Shown here: positions 44,730-52,465 of the stretch, in pieces
Layout of the letters: each line of letters opens with the position of its first letter
Position numbering within the stretch: position 1 is the stretch's first letter
Assembly: GCF_020829665.1 (NCBI RefSeq)
Contig: NZ_JAIVFT010000028.1
Span: 1-62,617, forward strand
Origin: Nostoc sp. CHAB 5824
GTDB lineage: Bacteria; Cyanobacteriota; Cyanobacteriia; Cyanobacteriales; Nostocaceae
DNA length: 62,617 bases
Direction: 5' to 3'
The notes under the pieces: model-generated
Seen by the model: only the letters and a program-made list of their open reading frames with translations
What the model was told of the DNA's origin: nothing
Database searches by the model: none
Program-made: the position numbers and the translations under genes

Positions 44730-44744
44730 GTACATTAAATGTAC
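44730..44744. promoter_or_regulatory. Perfect 15-bp palindrome upstream of the 44766 gene
   Basis: GTACATT-A-AATGTAC, 22 bases before the preferred ATG. The spacing GTA-N9-TAC does not fit NtcA (GTA-N8-TAC). It could be an operator of another dimeric repressor. Confidence 0.35.
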
Positions 44745-44765
44745 ACTACACTACTGTATACATCT

Positions 44766-45140
44766 ATGACTATCCAAGATACAACACGCCGTTTGCGCCC
44801 TCAAACCATTAGTCAAGATATTAGCTCATTCCACGGTTTGCAAACCGTCAGTAGCTACAACACAACTCGTGCTGATGCGTCAACTGCAAAGTTACAGGAA
44901 GTTTATCAGGCGATGTTGATTTCTCAACAAACTGAAACCGAGAAACTAGCTTTATACCGTGCTGCTTCTGATGCTGCACGATTAGCAGAATGGGAATTTC
45001 ATAATGCTGTATTAGCGATGAAAGAAGTTGTGCGCGGGCAATATGGCTCAGATAGCGATCAAGCTCAAGCGGTGGGACTGAAGAAAAAATCAGACCGCAA
45101 GCGTCCTTCCCGGAAAAAGCCAGTGGCGCTGGCAAGTTAA
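44766..45140 (+). CDS. Conserved hypothetical cyanobacterial protein
   Basis: 124 residues from MTIQDTTRRLRPQTISQDIS (an ATG at 44739 is also in frame but lies within a palindrome). The middle is a long amphipathic helix (AKLQEVYQAMLISQQTETEK, AASDAARLAEWEFHNAVLAM), followed by VRGQYGSDSDQAQAVGLKKK and a basic tail SDRKRPSRKKP. I do not recognise a domain; the pattern suggests a helical, possibly nucleic-acid-associated protein. Codon pattern and a stop-to-stop frame free of repeats make it a real gene. Confidence 0.75.
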   Translation: MTIQDTTRRLRPQTISQDISSFHGLQTVSSYNTTRADASTAKLQEVYQAMLISQQTETEKLALYRAASDAARLAEWEFHNAVLAMKEVVRGQYGSDSDQAQAVGLKKKSDRKRPSRKKPVALAS

Positions 45141-45211
45141 TCAACTTGATTGAGTTTAGAAATTAGCGATCGCTGATCGTATTAGTCTGTCAAATTCATT
45201 TTGACGGTTAG

Positions 45212-45236
45212 AGAGACGCGATAAATCGGCGTCTCT
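45212..45236. terminator. Hairpin between convergent genes
   Basis: AGAGACGC-GATAAATCG-GCGTCTCT, an 8-bp perfect stem between the 44766 gene and the large Mo-hydroxylase subunit. Its GTCTCTAC arms are of a type widespread in cyanobacterial intergenic DNA. Likely bidirectional terminator. Confidence 0.55.
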
Positions 45237-45263
45237 ACATCGTTTCTGCGATCGCAAATTTAT

Positions 45264-47477
45264 CTACAGCAGCTTGTCTAAGGTAATTGGCAAATCGCGG
45301 ATGCGCTTACCTGTGGCATGATAGACAGCGTTAGCGATCGCTGCCGCAGTTCCGGTAATCCCAATCTCACCAATTCCCTTGACACCAAGCGGGTTGATGT
45401 GTGGATCGTGTTCATCAACAAACAACACCTCAATATCAGGAACATCTGCATTCACTGGTACGTGATACTCAGCTAAATCATGGTTGACAACGCGTCCTCG
45501 GTTCGGGTCTATTACTGTATGTTCCATTAGTGCCATGCCAATACCGTAAATAATCCCACCGATGAGCTGACTGTTGGCTGTTTTAGCATTGAGCACGCGT
45601 CCAACGCCAAAAGTTCCCACCCAGCGCGTTACTCGCACTTCGCCAGAATCAGGGTTAACGCGGACTTCGGCAAATTGCGATCCAAATGCGTGCATTGAGA
45701 ACTTCTTTTCTTCTTCTCCAGGCTTGGCATCTGCACGCGCTTCAATCATTTTCATTCCATGCCGTGCCAAGATTGCCTGATAAGTTTCGGTTGCAGATGA
45801 TTTATTTTTTAAGAAAAAGCTGCCATTTTCGGCAACCACATCCTCAGCCTTTGAACTATAAAGGGGCGATTTTTGATCGGCAAGTGCTAGTTGCAAAAGC
45901 TGACTGCGAGCTTGATTTCCTGCTAAATGCACAGCCGAGCTGACACTGGCAGCGGTTTGCGAACCACCAGAAACAGGGGTTTTTGGCATCTTAGTATCAC
46001 CTAGTTCAAAGCGGACTTTGTTAACTGGTAGACCAAGTGCCTCAGCTGCGACTTGAGTCATGACAGTATAAGTTCCCGTGCCAATATCTTGCGAGCCGCT
46101 TTGCACAACCGCTGTACCGTCTGCCATAATGCGGGCGATCGCCGATGCTGGGGAACGGTAGGTAGGATAAGTAGCTGTTGCCATACTCCAACCAATTAAA
46201 TAATTGCCGTCTCGCATCGAACGCGGCTTGGGATTGCGCTTTTGCCAGCCAAACTTTTCTGCTCCTAATCTGTAACATTCTCTGAGTGACTTGCTTGACC
46301 AGGGCAGTCCTTTACTAGGATCGACTTCAGCATAGTTACGCAGACGCAGTTCCACCGGATCAATATTGAGCGCATAAGCCAGTTCGTCCATTGCCGATTC
46401 TAAGGCAAACGACCCAGAAGCTTCGCCTGGGGCCCGCATAAAAGTTGGTGTTCCTTGATCGAGCTGAACCAGCTGGTGACTGGTTTCGATATTTGGGCAA
46501 GCGTAAAGCATGCGGGCGCTTTTACCAACAGGTTCGATAAATTCATCGAAAGTTGAAGTCTGGGAAATGCCAGTGTGTCGCAGAGCAGTCAATTTGCCCT
46601 CACGGGTTGCACCTAGAGAAACTTGTTGAATTGTCTCTGGTCGGAAGCCGACAGGCCCATACATCTGTGTCCGTCCCAGAACTAGTTTCACTGGGCGATT
46701 AACCTGCTGTGCTGCGATCGCAGCTATTGGCACATGCGACCAAGCCGACCCTTTGCAACCAAAGCCACCGCCAACAAAGTAAGACATAATGCGGACTTTC
46801 TCTGGCTCAATTCCTAATACCCCCGCAACTTTTTGTTGAGTCGAAAAGATTCCCTGAGTTGCGTCATACAGCAGCAGTTGATCGCCTTGCCAAACTGCTG
46901 TTGTGGCATGAGGCTCCATTGGATTGTGATTTTCGATTGGTGTAGTATAAGTTTGCTCGACGCGGACAGCAGCAGTTGCTAGTCCCTGCTTGACATTGTT
47001 GCGCGCTAAATCGGGCGGCTCGTCTTTGGAGATTTCATCTTTAGGCAAGTATGCCTTAGTGAGATTGTCTCGCATATTGATGGTTGGTTTCTCTTCCTCA
47101 TAGCGAACTTGCACGAGGGAGGCAGCATACATAGCTCGTTCAAAGGTATCGGCAACGACAACACCAATGTGCTGACCGCTATACAGGACGACGTTATCTT
47201 GTAGCACTTGCAACTTGCGACCGCCGCCCTTTTCTCCAAATGCTTTGGGCGCGTTGAGGTGGGTAATTACTGCTAATACACCCGGTACTTGCTCCGCCGC
47301 TTTTGTATCGATTTGGGCTATCTTACCTTTGGCAATCGTGCTTTGAATCGTGACGCCATAAGTCATTTTTGCGATCGGAAACTCTGCCGAATAGCGTGCG
47401 CCACCTGTCACCTTGAGGTATCCATCAACTCGATTAAGCGGTTTGCCGACAACTGTATTTGTATCGCCTGTATTCAT
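45264..47477 (-). CDS. Molybdenum hydroxylase, large (molybdopterin) subunit, PaoC/YagR-like
   Basis: 737 residues of the xanthine-oxidase family. It opens with the Ald_Xan_dh_C hammerhead domain (VVGKPLNRVDGYLKVTGGAR). The Mo-binding regions include GGGFGCKGSAWSHVPIAAIAA, RAPGEASGSFALESAMDELA, SGSQDIGTGTYTVMTQVAAE and the catalytic glutamate motif KGIGEIGITGTAAAIANAVY near the C-terminus. It is the substrate-oxidising subunit of a three-subunit enzyme, probably an aldehyde oxidoreductase, with the other two subunits encoded just upstream. Its start overlaps the stop of the FAD subunit by 4 bases. The closest familiar layout is E. coli paoABC. Confidence 0.93.
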   Translation of the reverse strand: MNTGDTNTVVGKPLNRVDGYLKVTGGARYSAEFPIAKMTYGVTIQSTIAKGKIAQIDTKAAEQVPGVLAVITHLNAPKAFGEKGGGRKLQVLQDNVVLYSGQHIGVVVADTFERAMYAASLVQVRYEEEKPTINMRDNLTKAYLPKDEISKDEPPDLARNNVKQGLATAAVRVEQTYTTPIENHNPMEPHATTAVWQGDQLLLYDATQGIFSTQQKVAGVLGIEPEKVRIMSYFVGGGFGCKGSAWSHVPIAAIAAQQVNRPVKLVLGRTQMYGPVGFRPETIQQVSLGATREGKLTALRHTGISQTSTFDEFIEPVGKSARMLYACPNIETSHQLVQLDQGTPTFMRAPGEASGSFALESAMDELAYALNIDPVELRLRNYAEVDPSKGLPWSSKSLRECYRLGAEKFGWQKRNPKPRSMRDGNYLIGWSMATATYPTYRSPASAIARIMADGTAVVQSGSQDIGTGTYTVMTQVAAEALGLPVNKVRFELGDTKMPKTPVSGGSQTAASVSSAVHLAGNQARSQLLQLALADQKSPLYSSKAEDVVAENGSFFLKNKSSATETYQAILARHGMKMIEARADAKPGEEEKKFSMHAFGSQFAEVRVNPDSGEVRVTRWVGTFGVGRVLNAKTANSQLIGGIIYGIGMALMEHTVIDPNRGRVVNHDLAEYHVPVNADVPDIEVLFVDEHDPHINPLGVKGIGEIGITGTAAAIANAVYHATGKRIRDLPITLDKLL

Positions 47478-48457
47478 GCCATCCCTCCCACCGTTGCCAG
47501 CGCCTTAACAATTGTGCGTTTAGTCAGTTCGACCTTAAACCCGTTGTATTTTTGAGGTTTAGCTCCAGCCAAAGCAGCGTTCGCCGCTGCTTGAAATGTT
47601 GCCTCGTTTGCGGGCTTGTTCAAAAGTGCTTTTTCAGCTTCCAAGGCACGCCAAGGCTTTGTTCCTACCCCACCGAGGGCAATGCGTGCCGAGCGAATGA
47701 TCCCATTTTGAACATCTAATGCCGCAGCAACTGATGCCATCGCAAAGGCATAAGAGGCGCGATCACGGACTTTTAAATAGTGCGATCGTCTAGCAAAGTT
47801 TGAAGCAGGCAAATCAACGGCAACGATTAACTCTCCGTGTTCTAGAACTGTCTCTCGTTCGGGCGTCTCGCCTGGTACGAGATGAAAATCGACGAGCGGA
47901 ATACTGCGCTCTCCGTTCGGGCCACGTGTCTGCACAACCGCATCGAGTGCTACCATTGCCACCGCCATATCAGAGGGATTGGTGGCAATACAGCGATCGC
48001 TACCGCCGAGAATTGCGTGGATGCGGTTGTAACCATCAATTGCCGCACAACCTGAACCCGGAACGCGCTTATTACATGGCATTGAAGTGTCGCGGAAGTA
48101 GTAACAACGGGTACGTTGCAGCAAATTTCCGCCCACACTTGCCATGTTTCGCAGTTGCGGCGATGCCCCAGACAGTAACGCCTCCGACAGCACAGGGTAA
48201 CGCTCTTGAATCAGCGCATTATAAGCAACGTCGCTATTGCTTGCCATTGCTCCAATCCGCACGCCGTTGCCCTGCATTTCTATCTTGGTTAGCGGTAGTG
48301 GGTTAATATCAACTAACTGTTTTGGCGTTTGTACATTCAGCTTCATTAGATCGATGAGGTTGGTACCACCAGCGAGGTACGAGGCTTGAGCATCTGGAGC
48401 CACCAACGCTACGGCATTCTCTGCTTGTCCTGCTTTCTTATAGCTAAACGGCTGCAT
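47474..48457 (-). CDS. Molybdenum hydroxylase, FAD-binding subunit, PaoB/YagS-like
   Basis: 327 residues of the FAD_binding_5/CO_deh_flav_C type: LAGGTNLIDLMKLNVQTPKQ, GASPQLRNMASVGGNLLQRT, then CYYFRDTSMPCNKRVPGSGC, whose cysteines recall the extra FeS site next to FAD in PaoB. C-terminal ASYAFAMASVAAALDV and IALGGVGTKPWRALEAE complete the family pattern. It passes electrons between the 2Fe-2S subunit and an acceptor. It overlaps both neighbours (4 bases with the large subunit, 14 bases with the FeS subunit), so the three are translationally coupled. Confidence 0.92.
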   Translation of the reverse strand: MQPFSYKKAGQAENAVALVAPDAQASYLAGGTNLIDLMKLNVQTPKQLVDINPLPLTKIEMQGNGVRIGAMASNSDVAYNALIQERYPVLSEALLSGASPQLRNMASVGGNLLQRTRCYYFRDTSMPCNKRVPGSGCAAIDGYNRIHAILGGSDRCIATNPSDMAVAMVALDAVVQTRGPNGERSIPLVDFHLVPGETPERETVLEHGELIVAVDLPASNFARRSHYLKVRDRASYAFAMASVAAALDVQNGIIRSARIALGGVGTKPWRALEAEKALLNKPANEATFQAAANAALAGAKPQKYNGFKVELTKRTIVKALATVGGMA

Positions 48458-49067
48458 CTTTTTTTCCCTCTAAGACATCGCGGACAGCAGCCACGATATT
48501 TGGATAAGCACCGCAACGGCAGATATTGCCGCTCATCAGTTCACGAATGTCGGCATCCGACTTAGCGTGTCCTTCGTTTACTAAACCCACCGCCGAACAA
48601 ATCTGTCCTGGTGTGCAGTAACCGCACTGAAACGCATCGTGAGCAACAAACGCGGCTTGCATCGGGTGCAGATTGTTTCCTTGTTCCAGCCCTTCAATAG
48701 TTGCGATCGCAGCGTCGGTGTGCATAATAGCAAATGTCAAGCACGAATTAATCCGCTGCCCATCGACCAACACCGTGCAAGCACCGCATTGACCATGATC
48801 GCAACCTTTTTTAGTACCAATTAGCCCTATATATTCCCGAAGTGCATCAAGTAAGGTAACACGCGGTTCAATCTGCAAAGTATGTGGTGTTCCGTTCACT
48901 TGCAGCATTACCTTCATAGTTTCAGGTGTGGAAGTTTCCAGCATTGGAGTAGTTTTTTTGACTTGAGTTTGTGCTACAGTTTTCTTTACAAAATTATTGA
49001 TTGTAGCCGCTACTGTGCTGACAACCATCAATTGACCCAACCTGCGGCGTCTTAAGACAAACCTCAT
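48444..49067 (-). CDS. Molybdenum hydroxylase, 2Fe-2S subunit with export signal, PaoA/YagT-like
   Basis: 207 residues. It has two [2Fe-2S] domains: plant-ferredoxin type (KKGCDHGQCGACTVLVDGQR, INSC) and the helical domain (FQCGYCTPGQIC ... SGNICRCGAYPNIV). The first ~35 residues, MRFVLRRRRLGQLMVVSTVA then ATINNF, form an arginine-rich plus hydrophobic leader like the Tat signal of E. coli PaoA, so the complex is probably exported folded to the periplasm or lumen. First gene of the three-gene operon. Confidence 0.92.
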   Translation of the reverse strand: MRFVLRRRRLGQLMVVSTVAATINNFVKKTVAQTQVKKTTPMLETSTPETMKVMLQVNGTPHTLQIEPRVTLLDALREYIGLIGTKKGCDHGQCGACTVLVDGQRINSCLTFAIMHTDAAIATIEGLEQGNNLHPMQAAFVAHDAFQCGYCTPGQICSAVGLVNEGHAKSDADIRELMSGNICRCGAYPNIVAAVRDVLEGKKDAAV

Positions 49068-49548
49068 TTGTTTACTCCATTCTATTTTCGTTGAGTAATA
49101 ATATTGAGTAATTCTGTTAACTTCAATTTTTTATAGAAAACCACTCTTTCTTACAAGCTTTTTCCTAAAAATGACATTGTTAACAGAATACAATTTCATC
49201 TTGTTCTCGTCTCTCTATCAGAAGATTTATGCCATAAGTCTCATTTATAGTTGCCATCATGCTTTATAATATAAATACTTTTTTTCGATATGACAGTTAA
49301 AATTTATAGTCATTATTTAATAAACCATTTCTACTACCTGTAGATGTTCATGCACACGAAAAGTCAGCCATTAAGACTTTCCATCTCCTCAAAGATAGGG
49401 AGTTTCAATTAGCTGACATTCGACAATTATTCATTTAGCATCAGGAAAATGCTGTTGTGGACGGTGGCAAGGATTCTTTCTATTACGGAGGAAGGGCCGC
49501 TGGTAGATGTTTTTTCAGCCTACTTGCAAACAACTACCAATTAGATAC
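49068..49548. other. Gene-free stretch between the hydroxylase operon and modA
   Basis: 481 AT-rich bases. The plus strand at about 49350-49440 has a few short coding-like stretches (KDREFQLADIRQLFI) interrupted by stops that could be a relic gene, but I recognise nothing. Confidence 0.4.
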
Positions 49549-50337
49549 TTAGACAATAAACCCATATTTTTTAAGTACAGTCTTGGCTTGACTGCCAGAT
49601 AAAAACTGGACAAATTGTTTGGCAGCAGAAATATTTTTACTGTCTTTAATTACTGCCACTGGATAGACAATGGGTGAGTGAAGCTTTTCGTCAGCAGTGA
49701 CTACGACTTTTACCTTGTTGGAAGTTTTGGCATCAGTGGCATAAACTATGCCCGCTTGGGCATTACCACTTTCTACTGCTGCCAAGACTTGACGCACATT
49801 GTTAGCAAAGACCAATTTAGATTTAAGTTGATCGTAAAGTTTCAAATTCTTTAAGACTTCCTCCCCATATTGTCCGGCAGGTACACTTCTAGGTTCACCG
49901 ATCGCAATTTTCTTAATCTTGCTATCTGTTAAATTGTAGAAGCTACTAATGCCAACAACATCCTGAGCCACAATCAAGACTAGACGGTTATTTGCCAGGT
50001 TAGTACGGCTACCTGATAGCAACAATCCTTTTGTTTCCAGGGCATCCACTTGTTTTTTACCAGCAGAAATAAAGATATCGGCTGGCGCACCTTGCTCAAT
50101 CTGTTGCTGCAAAGCACCAGAAGCCCCAAAGTTATAACTAATGTTGATATTTGATTTACTTTGTTGGTATAAAGGCTTAATTTCTTCGAGCGCATCTTTT
50201 AAACTGGAGGCTGCGGACACTACTATGCTGGTGTTTGATTGTGCTATTACAGAAGGAGTAAGCAATGGTAAACCAATTGCCAAGAGTAAGCCTGCAACTG
50301 CTATACCCAGAAAGCCAAGAATTTGTCTTCTTTTCAT
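49549..50337 (-). CDS. modA: Molybdate ABC transporter substrate-binding protein
   Basis: 262 residues from MKRRQILGFLGIAVAGLLLA, a Sec/lipoprotein-like signal sequence; a longer frame to 50406 lacks a sensible leader. The mature part follows ModA: SIVVSAASSLKDALEEIKPLY, ISYNFGASGALQQQIEQGAPADIFISAG, IAIGEPRSVPAGQYGEEVL, VRQVLAAVESGNAQAGIVYATDA. It captures molybdate (or tungstate) in the periplasm. No modB or modC lies within the window, but the gene sits next to a Mo-hydroxylase operon, which fits demand for molybdenum. Confidence 0.93.
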   Translation of the reverse strand: MKRRQILGFLGIAVAGLLLAIGLPLLTPSVIAQSNTSIVVSAASSLKDALEEIKPLYQQSKSNINISYNFGASGALQQQIEQGAPADIFISAGKKQVDALETKGLLLSGSRTNLANNRLVLIVAQDVVGISSFYNLTDSKIKKIAIGEPRSVPAGQYGEEVLKNLKLYDQLKSKLVFANNVRQVLAAVESGNAQAGIVYATDAKTSNKVKVVVTADEKLHSPIVYPVAVIKDSKNISAAKQFVQFLSGSQAKTVLKKYGFIV

Positions 50338-50499
50338 AGAATAGGTGCAATATAGGTTTTTTCCGAAAACTGATGCTAGGTAAAATCGTACCAGCAATAC
50401 CAACATTTAACCAACTTTATCGGTAAAAATCTTGCTTAAAACAGAACAAGGGTTGTTGCATCAGTTTTTTGGAAGTCCCTTAAGTTAGCGATTGCCTCC

Positions 50500-50634
50500 C
50501 AATACGGTTCGGATAAGATCCCCCCGCCTGTGGCGACCCCCTTTCTAAGGGGGTAACTAGAAAAAAAAGCCCCCCAATTTATCGGGGGGTTGGGGGGATC
50601 TTCGAGGAATAAACACGTTAACCGAACCGTATTG
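50500..50634. mobile_element. MITE-like element, family A (CAATACGGTTCGG termini)
   Basis: 135 bp with perfect 13-14-bp terminal inverted repeats (50499-50512 and 50622-50635). It is flanked by the 10-bp direct repeat GATTGCCTCC/GATCGCCTCC (50490-50499 and 50635-50644), a likely target duplication. The interior is the C-rich/G-rich core hairpin also seen elsewhere. It lies immediately after the stop of the ABC exporter gene. Confidence 0.75.
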
Positions 50635-50645
50635 GATCGCCTCCT

Positions 50646-52265
50646 TTAAGTTTTGTCGTACTCTATTTGTCCATAGTCAAGTTTGATAATTCGATTTGCT
50701 AAATGAAAATAGCGATCGTCGTGGCTAATCACCAGCACTGTTTTGCCACGCGATCGCAATTCTGGGAGTAGCTGGGTGTAAAATATTTCTTTGAATACTG
50801 GATCTTGATCGGCTGCCCACTCATCAAATAGATAAATTGGTCTATCTTCTAAGTATGCTGTCAGCAAAGCCAGCCGTTTACGTTGTCCTTGAGAAAGTGC
50901 TGTGGTGGAAAGTTGCCCATTTTCAACTTTAACTTTATGGTCTAATTGCAGTTGTTTTAAATATTTTGCGGCTTGAGCATCTAAGTCAGAATTTTTTAAT
51001 CCTAAAAGTTCTTCAAATAAATAAAAATCGGAAAATACTACAGAAAAATGCTGGCGATACCATTCTCGGTTATGTTCGCTAATTAACTCATCACCAAAGT
51101 AAATTTCGCCGTTTTCCGGGATGTAAAGTCCAGTAATTAGTTTAGCTAATGTAGATTTACCGCTACCATTACCGCCGACAATGAATACTAATTCTTGAGG
51201 ATACAATGTTAGGTCGATGGGGCCAAAGATAAAGCTATTGTCTTCTTTATCTGTGTAGTAAGTGTGGGTAACACTTTTCAATTTCAAGCTGTGCCAGTCA
51301 GATTCAAGAGCAGGTGGAACAGCCGATATTTCAGTTCGGCTAGCTAGAGATAAACCCAGTGACTCGATTTTTTGCAAGGCAATGCTGGCTTTACTTAATA
51401 GAGGAAGTTTGCTGATGATGTTATCCATTGGTAACACCAAGTAAGTGAAAGTCAAAATGTAGCCAGAGAGAGTTTCGGGATTGATGGCAAGCAGATTAGG
51501 CAGCGCGAATATTACAAAACCAAGGGCAAAAAAGAATACGAGTTGACCCCAACTTGAAGTTGTGGCAAAAAGGGTTAAACCGTTAACGTTGTGATGACGA
51601 AATTCGTTAGCAGTTGATTGCAGTTTTTGTTCTAAAAAATCTTGCCGTCGTCTGTAATTTAGCTTGAGTTCTTTGACTCCTTCGGTAATGGTGCGAAAAT
51701 GTTTAAATAGCTGGTCTTCATCTTCACGAGCGAGGGATAGCAATTTCCTGCCTCTATTTAATAACCATTGGCAACTACCGATCGCTACTACTGAAATCCC
51801 ACAAACCATCAGCAGTACTAACCAAGAAAGCCAAGTTATGTACGCTATGCAACCCAGGACAATCGCTAAATTAATAAAAATGAAAGGCATCTGATAAACA
51901 GCATTAGCAACCGCTTGAATATCTTCTGTGAGAGTTGCCAATAATCGAGGATTCCCTAAGCGTTCCAGATGGCTTAACTCGGAAGCAAGAATTTGACGGC
52001 TCAAACGCATCCGTAATTGCAAGACTGCACTCTGAGAAAGGCGAATCAGCATCACTTGGGAAATGATACTAGTAATCAGTGCAACTATAGCCAGCCCCGC
52101 AAAACCCCAAATTATCGATGTGAGCCGAGAAGCACTACCACTACTTGCAGCACGGCTAATTAAGGCAATCAAGCCAGCACTACTACCGCCACTCAGGAAT
52201 CCAGTAGCGATCGCGATCGCTACCATCCCCCACGAAGAACGCAAAAGAAAATAAATCAAATTCAT
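50646..52265 (-). CDS. Cyclic-peptide-export-type ABC transporter (fused membrane and ATPase domains)
   Basis: 539 residues. A six-helix membrane domain (MVAIAIATGFLSGGSSAGLI ... WGQLVFFFALGFVIFALPNL) is followed by an ABC domain. The latter has Walker A VGGNGSGKSTLAKLITG, signature LSQGQRKRLALLTAYLEDRP, Walker B IYLFDEWAADQDP and H-loop VISHDDRYF. The signature LSQGQRKR and DEWAADQDP pattern is that of the PvdE/SyrD-like cyclic peptide or siderophore exporter family. No peptide synthetase gene is in the window. Divergent from the radical-SAM gene. The substrate is unknown. Confidence 0.88.
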   Translation of the reverse strand: MNLIYFLLRSSWGMVAIAIATGFLSGGSSAGLIALISRAASSGSASRLTSIIWGFAGLAIVALITSIISQVMLIRLSQSAVLQLRMRLSRQILASELSHLERLGNPRLLATLTEDIQAVANAVYQMPFIFINLAIVLGCIAYITWLSWLVLLMVCGISVVAIGSCQWLLNRGRKLLSLAREDEDQLFKHFRTITEGVKELKLNYRRRQDFLEQKLQSTANEFRHHNVNGLTLFATTSSWGQLVFFFALGFVIFALPNLLAINPETLSGYILTFTYLVLPMDNIISKLPLLSKASIALQKIESLGLSLASRTEISAVPPALESDWHSLKLKSVTHTYYTDKEDNSFIFGPIDLTLYPQELVFIVGGNGSGKSTLAKLITGLYIPENGEIYFGDELISEHNREWYRQHFSVVFSDFYLFEELLGLKNSDLDAQAAKYLKQLQLDHKVKVENGQLSTTALSQGQRKRLALLTAYLEDRPIYLFDEWAADQDPVFKEIFYTQLLPELRSRGKTVLVISHDDRYFHLANRIIKLDYGQIEYDKT

Positions 52266-52465
52266 GATAGATGCCTATGCCCCATGCCCCATGCCTATTT
52301 TCAAGATAGTTGTTTGCAAACCAATTAAGGTCGCGCTTTTAGGGTAAGTTTTCTATCTTACAGTTAAAAACTTCTGAAATATCACGGTAAGCTAGTTGGA
52401 ATTACAACTAATTGTGCCAATAAATTGTCAAATTAGCTGCTCAGTTTTTCGGGGTGAAATTTGCG

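Noticed and set aside
44730..44744. NtcA binding site
   Set aside because: Spacing is GTA-N9-TAC instead of GTA-N8-TAC.
47800..48306. 168-codon plus-strand frame opposite the FAD subunit gene
   Set aside because: Shadow of a strongly supported gene on the other strand.
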